A DNA stretch of 64,000 nt from Clostridium kluyveri DSM 555. GTDB lineage: Bacteria; Bacillota; Clostridia; Clostridiales; Clostridiaceae. The notes under the pieces are model-generated. The model searched no databases, was not told the origin of the DNA, and saw nothing but the letters and a program-made list of their open reading frames with translations. The stretch lies in contig NC_009706.1 of the NCBI RefSeq assembly GCF_000016505.1, positions 2,046,001-2,110,000 of the forward strand, given 5' to 3'. Shown here one piece after another: positions 42,118 to 50,315 of the stretch (positions are counted from its first letter, which is position 1; each line of letters starts with the position of its first letter). A program made the position numbers and the translations under genes.

Positions 42118-43377
42118 TTGATTACGTTTAAAAATGGAGTTATCAACTTTTCTAACATAATTGGCAATGGTTACGTTAGAAATAAAACATCATCATTAAA
42201 ACCAATTGAAGATTTATCTGCAAAATTAAATAATAGTTTACTACATGATATAGGCCACATATCCGACGATGCAAAATTACAATATGAATACATGCAAAAA
42301 TTAACAGGAACAGAAAATAATACGGAAAATAAGTCTACTGCACAAGCCCCAGAAAATATACACAACAGTGGAAATACATTTATATCTGAAAACTCTGTAG
42401 ATGCCGACTTTATAGAAAAATATGCTTTAAATTATTCAAAAATAAGAAAAGAAATTATGGAACAATTTTCTCCAGAAGAATCAGATGAAAAAATAGCTAT
42501 TTTAGATAAAGCCTATAATGATGCCATTAACACCGCGGCCCAAAGCGTAACTAATGATTTTCGATATTTTTTTGACTATGCCTCTACAAAATGGAGCTAT
42601 GGAAATATTTCAAATGATAATAGATTTGATGTAGAAGCCTTTAAAGACAGCCTACTTTCCCTGGCTGACAAAGCCATTTCTGTAGTAAGGCAATCCTTTG
42701 AAAATAAGGATTCAGACATATTAAATAATCTGGAATATAATATTGAAATAAAACTTTCCGGTAATGAATCAGTTACAAATATTGAAAATATCAACTATAA
42801 TGACATAAAAGAAATTCATAATTTTTTAAAGGAATTACCTAAATTCAAAGATCATGTTAGAGAATACTCCTCAGATGGCACATACAATCCAGTTCCCGGC
42901 AATTGGTCTACAGAAGATGCAGCAAATGCCATAAACAAGGCATATACTATGACGGAGAACTTACTAAAATCAGGTAAAATTTCTGATTTTGCAGAAAAAA
43001 AAGTTTTTAATACCCTGTTAAAGAACATATCAGCCTATCATAAAAGTTTTGCATTTAGTTCTCAATCAGATGAATATCAAAATCAAATCAATAAAGATAA
43101 ATCTTACTATGAGCTGTTAAAAAAACAATATGAGAAATATGAAAAAAAACTGGAAGAAGTTGAAAAACAGAAAAAAATGAAATTAATGCTGATTTATCTC
43201 GAAATAATGTCTCCTATTAAAGATCAGCTAACAGAGGCAAAAAATAGATTGGATGAATCTATGGCTAAGAAGGAGGCCCTAGAACAAAATCCTGAAAGTG
43301 TAGTAAATACGGGAGCTTACAAGGACATAAGCAGCCGTGAGATATTCGATGAAGAAGCCCTGTTGAATAATTCTTGA
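42118..43377 (+). CDS. Unknown coiled-coil protein of a possible motility locus
   Basis: I choose TTG at 42118, nine bases after AAGGGGG, giving 419 residues (MITFKNGVINFSNIIGNGYV); the longer GTG frame from 42034 has a poorly spaced site. The protein is soluble, helical and Asn/Ser/Glu-rich, with a linker of low complexity (about 70-100) and a strong C-terminal coiled coil (YEKYEKKLEEVEKQKKMKLM). No family recognised. It faces a convergent group of three small genes ending in a YjfB-type motility protein. Confidence 0.65.
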   Translation: MITFKNGVINFSNIIGNGYVRNKTSSLKPIEDLSAKLNNSLLHDIGHISDDAKLQYEYMQKLTGTENNTENKSTAQAPENIHNSGNTFISENSVDADFIEKYALNYSKIRKEIMEQFSPEESDEKIAILDKAYNDAINTAAQSVTNDFRYFFDYASTKWSYGNISNDNRFDVEAFKDSLLSLADKAISVVRQSFENKDSDILNNLEYNIEIKLSGNESVTNIENINYNDIKEIHNFLKELPKFKDHVREYSSDGTYNPVPGNWSTEDAANAINKAYTMTENLLKSGKISDFAEKKVFNTLLKNISAYHKSFAFSSQSDEYQNQINKDKSYYELLKKQYEKYEKKLEEVEKQKKMKLMLIYLEIMSPIKDQLTEAKNRLDESMAKKEALEQNPESVVNTGAYKDISSREIFDEEALLNNS

Positions 43378-43399
43378 ATTTAAATTTTACTATAAGGGA

Positions 43400-43468
43400 A
43401 AGTGCTGAAAAGGTTCATATGGAGAAAAGCCTTCTCATAGGCAAATCCCCTGAACCTCTGAAGCACTT
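43400..43468. other. Complex inverted repeat between convergent genes
   Basis: AAGTGCT (43400) pairs with AGCACTT (43462) and AGGTTCA (43411) with TGAACCT (43451), symmetric arms separated by GAAA and CTGA internal loops; a smaller GAGAA/TTCTC stem lies inside. This is more elaborate than an ordinary terminator and no U-run follows on either side. Confidence 0.5.
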
Positions 43469-43477
43469 GATATTCCA

Positions 43478-44185
43478 TCACGCCAGTATATTTATTGACA
43501 ACCCCTGGCCTGCAGTAAAATTTCCATTTTCAGCTTCTTTTGAAATATCCTCTGAACTTTTCTTATCATCCTCATTGACCTTATGTGAATTCTCTTCTCT
43601 TGTTTTATCTGTTATATCCCCTACACTATCACCTATATCACTGTTTAATTTGCCAATTTTAGATTCCAGCACATAGGCCTTGCCCCTGAGTGAAGCAGCT
43701 TCCGCACTTTTTCTTTCCGCTGACTTCGTATTGCCCCTTTGGGCATCAAGGGAAGCTTCTGAATTCAATACATTGGACTTTCCCATTAAATTTTTTCTTA
43801 TGGAATTAACATTTCTAATTTGTTTATATGTGCTTGACATATTAAAAAATAAAACATCTCTTGAAAGTTTGTTGCTCTCTTCTGTGCTGGCTGAAACAGA
43901 TTCTTTTTTTACTTTTACTTGTGGCTGATTATCTTTATCACTGCTTTGTTCTATTTGTTTCTGCTGTATTTGTGCTTCAATGCTCTGTATTTGCTCCTCT
44001 AAAGGCGCTATAAGCTGCTGCTTAGTTTTTGGATCCGCATCTCCATTTTTTATATTATCTATCTGTTTTTGAATTACATCTTGCTGATGTCTAAGCAATT
44101 TTATCTGATCATCGGATTTATCATTTCTATTCTGTATTACTGCTTGGCTATTGCCGGATATGATTGAATTTATTATATATATCAC
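43478..44185 (-). CDS. Unknown coiled-coil protein (about 230 aa)
   Basis: A hydrophilic protein with coiled coil at about 25-85 (IKLLRHQQDVIQKQIDNIKN; LEEQIQSIEAQIQQKQIEQS) and Ala/Ser-rich helices later. The start is uncertain: the GTG at 44185 lies directly on the AAAGGAA site, and ATA codons follow at normal distance, so a non-standard start is possible. Third gene in a leftward set with the YjfB-like and 82-residue genes. Confidence 0.6.
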   Translation of the reverse strand: MIYIINSIISGNSQAVIQNRNDKSDDQIKLLRHQQDVIQKQIDNIKNGDADPKTKQQLIAPLEEQIQSIEAQIQQKQIEQSSDKDNQPQVKVKKESVSASTEESNKLSRDVLFFNMSSTYKQIRNVNSIRKNLMGKSNVLNSEASLDAQRGNTKSAERKSAEAASLRGKAYVLESKIGKLNSDIGDSVGDITDKTREENSHKVNEDDKKSSEDISKEAENGNFTAGQGLSINILA

Positions 44186-44232
44186 TTCCTTTTAACTATC
44201 TGTAGTTATACCTTAATAGGACTGTGCTTAAG

Positions 44233-44481
44233 TTAAAGTATTCTTCCATGCTTTGTTATTCTGCTTTCTTCATCCAGTGCTCTTACCTGCTGAGCCAAAT
44301 TATTTATGCTGTGGTTTAACTCTTCAATTTTTTCCATGAAAACATTATTATACTGTGCTTGTACTACAATTTCCTTCATCTTTATAAGCTTTTCTTCTAT
44401 GATATTCAGCATTTTTTGCCTATATTGAATCCACTGCAGTTCCTGATCTAATATTTCCTTCAATTTTTCATTTTCATCCAT
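44233..44481 (-). CDS. Small helical protein, FlgN-like appearance (82 aa)
   Basis: 82 residues of continuous helix (LKEILDQELQWIQYRQKMLN; MEKIEELNHSINNLAQQVRA). Size, helical content and position next to a YjfB-type motility gene recall small flagellar chaperones, but no diagnostic motif is present. The start lies six bases after the upstream stop, so it is coupled. Confidence 0.6.
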   Translation of the reverse strand: MDENEKLKEILDQELQWIQYRQKMLNIIEEKLIKMKEIVVQAQYNNVFMEKIEELNHSINNLAQQVRALDEESRITKHGRIL

Positions 44482-44486
44482 AAATA

Positions 44487-44666
44487 TTATGCCTTTACAT
44501 CCAGTTTGCTTCCTAAATTAGGATCAACTGCCATACTATTTATCATATCTGTCACATTTACAGCATTCTGCTCTGATGCATTCATAGCCATTTTTGTAAT
44601 GGCTATACCTGCTGATTGTTTAACACTATACTCACTCATTGCTGCAGAAAGTGCCGCTATATCCAT
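44487..44666 (-). CDS. YjfB-type putative motility protein (59 aa)
   Basis: ATG at 44666 after GAGGG gives MDIAALSAAMSEYSVKQSAG, then ITKMAMNASEQNAVNVTDMI and a PNLGSKLDVKA end. This matches the short YjfB family of putative motility proteins in Bacillus and Clostridium. Function unproven; regulated with motility in Bacillus. First gene of a three-gene leftward unit. Confidence 0.75.
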   Translation of the reverse strand: MDIAALSAAMSEYSVKQSAGIAITKMAMNASEQNAVNVTDMINSMAVDPNLGSKLDVKA

Positions 44667-44802
44667 AATATCCCTCCTCTAATATTTACAACCTATATTA
44701 GTTTTCGTATATTTTAATATTTACTTTAAATTACTAAATATTTCTTGCAGCCATCTATATACCATAATTAGTTAACGTGAATCATTTGATTTGCAAATTT
44801 TT

Positions 44803-44979
44803 TTAAATCATATATATGGCTAAATCTATGGAAGCCCTACAAGCTCTTTGAATATTCAGAATTATGGAATCCTGCTTAGTATAATTTCTTAAATTTTCAG
44901 GATTATTATCATATTCTTCATTTATCCTGTTTATGCATCTTTCAATAACGGATATTTTATTCAATATTACATCATTCAT
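44803..44979 (-). pseudogene. Truncated HepT-like (DUF86) gene
   Basis: ATG at 44979 encodes 58 residues, MNDVILNKISVIERCINRIN then DSIILNIQRACRASIDLAIY, matching the N-terminal half of HepT/DUF86 toxins. It then stops at a TAA. The C-terminal part with the R-x4-H RNase motif is missing. It lies just downstream of an intact HepT/MntA pair of a different subtype. Confidence 0.75.
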
Positions 44980-45039
44980 ATAACCCTACCTCTCTTTTTT
45001 ATATTTTGTAATATTACTTCTCTTTCTTCATTTCAAAAA

Positions 45040-45453
45040 TTACACATATTCTATTATTATTTTTACGAACTCTTCTATATCTTTTAAATCATTGTTTATT
45101 ATTCCATACACCAATTCCCTATCTAACTTTATATAATCATGCACTAAGATATTTCTAAAGCTAGCCATATTACACAGATTTATTTTTATTTTTTCATCAA
45201 GTATATTATTTTCATATAAAACTAAAAATATATCTCTGTTATTCTCTGGTTTTCTATATCCCATATCTGATATAACATGATTTCCTATATCAAGAATACA
45301 TTCAATACTCAAATGAAGAAACCTTTCAGCAGCTCCATATATAAGAGGATCTTTAATATATGTTTCTTTATCATATTTTTTTATAGTTTTAAGTATATTT
45401 ACATATTCATTTAATTGATTTACCCTTGAGATTACTATTTCTCGTTTAACCAT
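45040..45453 (-). CDS. hepT: HepT-type toxin (HEPN RNase)
   Basis: 137 residues of the HepT/DUF86 HEPN family: INQLNEYVNILKTIKKYD-type start, FLHLSIECILDIGNHVISDM, and the active motif FRNILVHDYIKL (R-x4-H-x-Y). Cuts RNA unless AMPylated by the partner nucleotidyltransferase encoded five bases upstream. Together they form a type VII toxin-antitoxin pair. Normal length, so probably functional. Confidence 0.9.
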   Translation of the reverse strand: MVKREIVISRVNQLNEYVNILKTIKKYDKETYIKDPLIYGAAERFLHLSIECILDIGNHVISDMGYRKPENNRDIFLVLYENNILDEKIKINLCNMASFRNILVHDYIKLDRELVYGIINNDLKDIEEFVKIIIEYV

Positions 45454-45458
45454 AAATT

Positions 45459-45887
45459 TTATCCTCCAAAAAATTCTCCCTTTTTTATTTTTTCAATCAT
45501 AACATTATCATATATATCAGAATAATACTTAAAATCAAAATACTCTCTTAAGGCCAAGGATTCAAAATCCCCTATTTCATCATGATCTTTAATAACTATT
45601 CCATTGTAGATTATTTCATATTTTAATAATAAAGGTGCATTGTTTAGAGAAACTATATCTACATCTTTTTTAAAAAAAGCTTTCCCCTCTTCTATAATAT
45701 CTCCCCTTATATAAGCCTCTTCTATAAGAGAGCTTTTTTCCTCAAAATATATTGCTATATCTATATCACTATTTTTCAAAGCTCTGCCATTTGCTTGTGA
45801 GCCAAAAATATAGGCAAATTTTATCTTGTATTTTTTATTTATCCTTTCAATAAAATATTTAGCTTTATCTATAATATAATTCACCAT
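45459..45887 (-). CDS. mntA: MntA-type nucleotidyltransferase antitoxin
   Basis: 142 residues with the minimal nucleotidyltransferase motif FGSQANGRALKNSDIDIAIY (GS-x10-D-x-D) and a later Asp in KKDVDIVSLN. MntA transfers AMP to a Tyr of HepT and neutralises it. It precedes hepT in the operon. Ribosome site AGAGG. Length and motif are complete. Confidence 0.9.
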   Translation of the reverse strand: MVNYIIDKAKYFIERINKKYKIKFAYIFGSQANGRALKNSDIDIAIYFEEKSSLIEEAYIRGDIIEEGKAFFKKDVDIVSLNNAPLLLKYEIIYNGIVIKDHDEIGDFESLALREYFDFKYYSDIYDNVMIEKIKKGEFFGG

Positions 45888-46062
45888 ATACCCTGCCTCT
45901 CTTTTTTATATTACTTCTTTATTTAATCTGCAAATTCCAAATCCACTTCTTTTCTATTGTTATATTCCTTTTATTTCTTACATTTTATCACATTATCCAT
46001 GATTTAAACACTTAAAAAATATGAGGGTAACTTATGCATTTAAAAGTAAAATTAATAAAAAA

Positions 46063-46095
46063 AGATGGCAGCTGCAATATACTGCCATCTTCTTT
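46063..46095. terminator. Terminator after the PqqD-like gene
   Basis: AGATGGCAG (46063-46071) pairs with CTGCCATCT (46082-46090). It ends the leftward OPT/PqqD operon and can act in both directions. Confidence 0.8.
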
Positions 46096-46096
46096 A

Positions 46097-46444
46097 TTAC
46101 AAATTTGTTTTTTCTATATAGTGACAATTAACATCAATATGATTTAAAAATAGTAATAACCTTTCATAAATTGGATGAATTTTATCACCATACTTTACTT
46201 CTAGATTTTTTCCAATATCTTTTACAGTTTTATTGCCATCTATTTGTAGAAACACATAACTTCCGTACTCATCCATAGTAATTCTTTTATATCCTGGAAT
46301 TCTGAATTTAAGCTTTCTGAAAAACTTTTGGAGCTTGTGATCTTGCTTTTCAAGTATAGTCACAATATGGTCTTTATCAACTTCATATTCCAAATTATCC
46401 GAGATTTTAAATATTATATTTAAAACTTCTTCGTTGTTATTCAT
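46097..46444 (-). CDS. PqqD-like protein linked to an OPT transporter
   Basis: 115 residues. Residues 35-110 resemble PqqD: RITMDEYGSYVFLQIDGNKT, VKDIGKNLEVKYGDKIHPIY. PqqD domains bind peptide substrates of radical-SAM maturation enzymes, but none lies here. Its start overlaps the OPT gene end by eight bases, so the two proteins probably act together, perhaps in peptide handling on the membrane's inner side. Confidence 0.8.
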   Translation of the reverse strand: MNNNEEVLNIIFKISDNLEYEVDKDHIVTILEKQDHKLQKFFRKLKFRIPGYKRITMDEYGSYVFLQIDGNKTVKDIGKNLEVKYGDKIHPIYERLLLFLNHIDVNCHYIEKTNL

Positions 46445-48356
46445 TATTTTTTACTTTACTTTTCAGTATAGGTATCATGGACGCTATTACAAGAACTATT
46501 AACATTACAAATGCCATTCCATTAGTAGCTGCAAATCCGCTTGGACCATTTCCTTTTACAATTCCTGATACTTGAAGTATTATACCAATAAGTCCTATTA
46601 TAGATCCACCAGCAACAAGTCCAGATGATAAACTTACACCATTAGAAACTTTAGCTTCTTTCTCTTTCTCAGTTTTAGAAATTTTTTCTACAAATAAACG
46701 GACGAATGCACCTATCAATATTATAGAAGTTGTAGATATAGGTAGATAGAATCCTATAGCAACTGTCATTACAGGAAGTTTTACCAAGAATAAAACAGCT
46801 CCGATAACAGCTCCAACAATTATCATGACCCATGGTAATTTATTTGACATTATACCTGCAGTCAACGTTGACATCAAATTAGCCTGAGGTAATGCAAACG
46901 GTACGTTATCACCAGTCATTGCAAGTTGACTTGAAAGTAATAATATGACACCAGTAACTACTGCAACACCAACTACACTAGCTACGGCAAAATATTTTTG
47001 CATTTCATTCTTGTCACCGCCAACTATAAAAGTAACTTTTTGTGATTGACTGTAACCACCCGCTGCAGCTATGGCAGTAACTATAAATGTACCAAATAAT
47101 AGCAGAGATCTGTTATCTCCAATGTCTTTCCATCCCATTCCCACAAATAACAATGTAACAATAACTATAGAAGCTATAGTCATACCAGATACAGGAAGAT
47201 TTGAAGTTCCTATAGTACCAGTTAAACGACCGGAGACTATAACAAATAGCAAGGATAACAATAGTGATAAAATACAAACAATTATTGCCATCAATATGTT
47301 ACCACCAGACACCAGAAAACCACCTATAAAACCTATTAATATACCACCAAGTAATATTAGGTTTTCAGCAGATGAACTACCAGTACCCTTTGAAGACTTG
47401 GCATTAACAGTTTCCTTTATAGAAGACCCTATAGTTGGTATAAGTCTTACAGCACTTATCAAGCCGCCAGAAAGCATCATACCCGCTCCGATATATTTTA
47501 CATAACTACCTGCTATATCTTTAACCTGCATGGCGTTTATAGCAACATGCGGATTATTCCATACAGATGGACCAACTTGTCCTAGAGAAGTAAAGTAACC
47601 TATTAAAGGCATAATAGCAAAATTAGATAATATAGAGCCAGCAAACATAGTCAATGCTACTTCCATACCAACTATAAACCCTATACCTAATAATAGTGGG
47701 TTAACTTCAATTTCAAATTTCCATTTGTAGAAGGATTCGTTTACATAACTTATAACATTGTTAGCCACATTTAGAAATGAACTGGTTATAACAGTTATAA
47801 CACCGCCTATTCCAAATCCAATTCCCATGTACTTGATTGATTCTTTAGCACCTTCTGAAGCAACAAGTGTTTCAGATATAGCCATTGACTCAGGATACAT
47901 TAATTTACCATGTTCTTCAACTATTAAATAATTATAAACAAGGGAAGCTATTCCTATACCAAATAGTGCTCCACCTACACCAACAACAAAACCTTCTAAG
48001 AAAGAAACTTTTGAACCTATTAAAAGGACTGCTGGTAAAACAAATATCATACCACTGGCAATGGATTCTCCACCACTTGACATACCTTGAAGTAAGTTTT
48101 TACCAAGGATACCTTTTTGTTTAGCAAATACAGCTATAAATACGGAACCTAATATAGAGCCCGGTATGCCAGCGGCAACTGTAAGCCCTGCTTTCATACC
48201 TGAATAAGCAGTAGATGCTGCAAATAGTACAGCTAGAAGAATACCTATTATTAACACAGCAGCATTTCCACCAGATTTAGATCCACTAGAAATATAAGGA
48301 ACATAATCTTTGCCAGATATGCCGCCATAGGCATCTTTAGATAATTTTTTATTCAC
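46437..48356 (-). CDS. OPT family oligopeptide transporter
   Basis: 639 residues, about 16 membrane helices. Family phrases: AASTAYSGMKAGLTVAAGIP, GESIASGMIFVLPAVLLIG, MYPESMAISETLVASEGAKE, and GSILSNFAIMPLIGYFTSLG. OPT proteins import small peptides or metal-chelate compounds driven by protons. Starts at GTG after AAAGGAGG. Operon with the PqqD-like gene downstream. Confidence 0.93.
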   Translation of the reverse strand: MNKKLSKDAYGGISGKDYVPYISSGSKSGGNAAVLIIGILLAVLFAASTAYSGMKAGLTVAAGIPGSILGSVFIAVFAKQKGILGKNLLQGMSSGGESIASGMIFVLPAVLLIGSKVSFLEGFVVGVGGALFGIGIASLVYNYLIVEEHGKLMYPESMAISETLVASEGAKESIKYMGIGFGIGGVITVITSSFLNVANNVISYVNESFYKWKFEIEVNPLLLGIGFIVGMEVALTMFAGSILSNFAIMPLIGYFTSLGQVGPSVWNNPHVAINAMQVKDIAGSYVKYIGAGMMLSGGLISAVRLIPTIGSSIKETVNAKSSKGTGSSSAENLILLGGILIGFIGGFLVSGGNILMAIIVCILSLLLSLLFVIVSGRLTGTIGTSNLPVSGMTIASIVIVTLLFVGMGWKDIGDNRSLLLFGTFIVTAIAAAGGYSQSQKVTFIVGGDKNEMQKYFAVASVVGVAVVTGVILLLSSQLAMTGDNVPFALPQANLMSTLTAGIMSNKLPWVMIIVGAVIGAVLFLVKLPVMTVAIGFYLPISTTSIILIGAFVRLFVEKISKTEKEKEAKVSNGVSLSSGLVAGGSIIGLIGIILQVSGIVKGNGPSGFAATNGMAFVMLIVLVIASMIPILKSKVKNNE

Positions 48357-48522
48357 AATATGTACCTCCTTTTATAACAATAATTATAAATAAGATCAGA
48401 TATTTATAAGATAATGCCTACTTATATTTCATCACAAAAGCAGAAAAAAATCAATACATTTAATTATTTGATTTTTCATTTTTTTAACTATCTAGGTATG
48501 AATATTAAGATTTAAACACTAA

Positions 48523-48546
48523 AAAAATACGAGAACTGAATCTCGC
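48523..48546 (-). terminator. Terminator of the long catabolic operon
   Basis: On the minus strand GCGAGA (48546-48541) pairs with TCTCGT (48534-48529) around a short loop and is followed by seven T. It lies after the AEC transporter gene, the last of the operon. Confidence 0.8.
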
Positions 48547-48577
48547 ATTCCATTTATCTACCATAGAATTGATAACA

Positions 48578-49504
48578 CTATATTAATAATTTTAATGACA
48601 ATGATATAATAACAGGAAGCGTAACTATCATTAAAATCATACTCTGTATAACGGTTCTGGCAGCATACTCTGGATTACAATTATATTGTTCAGCTAATAT
48701 AACATTTAAAGAACCTGATGGTAATCCAGTTAAAACAGCAATTATTACTGCCACCTCTCCTTTAATACCTATTAATAATAGTATTCCAATCACTGCTAAA
48801 GGGAATATCAGCAGCCTTAATAATGATACAAGATAAGAATATTTATCCTTTAATATTTCTTTTGGTCTTATATCAACTAACGTGCATCCAATTATTATCA
48901 TGGACAGTGGAACCATCATTCCTCCAACTGTGGACAGGGATTCATTTATAAATACAGGAAATCTATAAGGAGATAAGTATATTATAACTGCTGCAAATGA
49001 TGATAATGTAACTGGACTTTTAAATATTGAACTTATATTAAATTTTCCTTTATTACTTAACAAATTAGTTCCATAGGTGAAGAAAAATATTTGATAAAAC
49101 ATATTATAAATCACGGTATAAAGCATTCCATTACTGCCAAATAATTCATCAGCTATTGGAAAACCTATAAATCCAACATTAGCAAATACAGACATTGTGA
49201 TAAATATTTTCTTGGTTGAATTATCTGTTTTGAATGTACCTGTAATAAGATGGGTGAGTATTAATGTGGAAATATAATACATAAAGCATAATAAGGCAGC
49301 AATTAAAAGCCCTCTGGATAATTCTTTTGAAAATGGATTGGATGCTGATGAAAGAATACTTACTGGCAATATAGCATTTAATAATAAATTGGATAACCCT
49401 TTTTGAAATTCATTGGTTATAATACCTGCCTTTTTCAACACAAATCCAAATAGAATCATGAAAAATATTTTTCCAATAATCTCAATCAATGTACTTATTA
49501 TCAT
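48578..49504 (-). CDS. AEC family (auxin efflux carrier-type) transporter
   Basis: 308 residues from MIISTLIEIIGKIFFMILFG, about ten membrane helices; the longer in-frame start would overlap the racemase-like gene. Features: NAILPVSILSSASNPFSKEL, FANVGFIGFPIADELFGSNG, GLPSGSLNVILAEQYN. AEC proteins in bacteria export or take up malate, malonate and other organic acids. As the last gene of the catabolic operon it may move an organic acid substrate or product. Confidence 0.88.
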   Translation of the reverse strand: MIISTLIEIIGKIFFMILFGFVLKKAGIITNEFQKGLSNLLLNAILPVSILSSASNPFSKELSRGLLIAALLCFMYYISTLILTHLITGTFKTDNSTKKIFITMSVFANVGFIGFPIADELFGSNGMLYTVIYNMFYQIFFFTYGTNLLSNKGKFNISSIFKSPVTLSSFAAVIIYLSPYRFPVFINESLSTVGGMMVPLSMIIIGCTLVDIRPKEILKDKYSYLVSLLRLLIFPLAVIGILLLIGIKGEVAVIIAVLTGLPSGSLNVILAEQYNCNPEYAARTVIQSMILMIVTLPVIISLSLKLLI

Positions 49505-49538
49505 ACTGTATATGTCCTTCCATAATTCATAATTGTGC

Positions 49539-50315
49539 TCAAATAAAACCGTTATATGGCTTTTGAGCAACGCTATTGTGAAGCCATTTAATTAAAGTGG
49601 TGAAATCAAAAACAGGTAATTTAACCGCCTTTTGAATTGCTGCTGCATAAGGAGGCATATCACTGCATTCTAATAAAATAGCTCCTGTATCTGGTGCTTT
49701 TTTAATGATCTCCATGGACTTTGCAACTACTTCTTGTTCTACAATACTATTATCAAACTCTCCCCTGCCTTCCAATATACATGAAAATTCTGGTTCATGC
49801 CTTAGATCTTCAATAATTAATTGTTCTTTATTTACAATTCCGCAATTTTGTAATAGTTTATCCGTTAGGGATGATTTATCTGCAGTTAAAACGCCAATCT
49901 TTTGATTTGGTTTTATAATAGCAGTAATCCATGGTATTTGTATCAAACTTGAAATAGCTACAGGTACATCTAGAGCTTCCGATAGTTCTTTTTGAAAATT
50001 TCCAAAAAAACCACAAGCTGCACTAATAGCTCGTACTCCTTCTTTTTCCAACTGTTTTCCTGCTTTTATTAAATCATCTAAAACACTTTTCTCTGCTTTA
50101 AACAACCTGAGTATATCTAGTCCATCTACTGCCTTTAATCTAACTGGAAAATCAAATGTATAGGCATTGACAATATTGCCTGGTACCATAGGGTACCAGA
50201 CATGTTCAATATATAAAATGCCGATGGAATAACCTGCTATATTTTGTCCTTTTAACATTTTAACTTTACCGCAAGAATTTACTGAAGATATATATCCATA
50301 TGTTCTATTATTCAT
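49539..50315 (-). CDS. Asp/Glu racemase superfamily protein
   Basis: 258 residues from MNNRTYGYISSVNSCG. Two-domain Asp/Glu/hydantoin racemase fold: Cys in AISAACGFFGNFQKELSE and in AILLECSDMPPYAAAIQKAV are the expected active-site pair; NQKIGVLTADKSSLTDKLL fits the nucleotide-like loop. It may racemise or epimerise the operon substrate, or be a maleate isomerase or hydantoin-type relative. Start overlaps the stop of the FAD oxidoreductase gene. Confidence 0.82.
   Translation of the reverse strand: MNNRTYGYISSVNSCGKVKMLKGQNIAGYSIGILYIEHVWYPMVPGNIVNAYTFDFPVRLKAVDGLDILRLFKAEKSVLDDLIKAGKQLEKEGVRAISAACGFFGNFQKELSEALDVPVAISSLIQIPWITAIIKPNQKIGVLTADKSSLTDKLLQNCGIVNKEQLIIEDLRHEPEFSCILEGRGEFDNSIVEQEVVAKSMEIIKKAPDTGAILLECSDMPPYAAAIQKAVKLPVFDFTTLIKWLHNSVAQKPYNGFI

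Noticed and set aside
47071-47505. 144-codon plus-strand frame within the OPT gene
   Set aside because: Antisense to a complete membrane transporter; no ribosome site or family resemblance.
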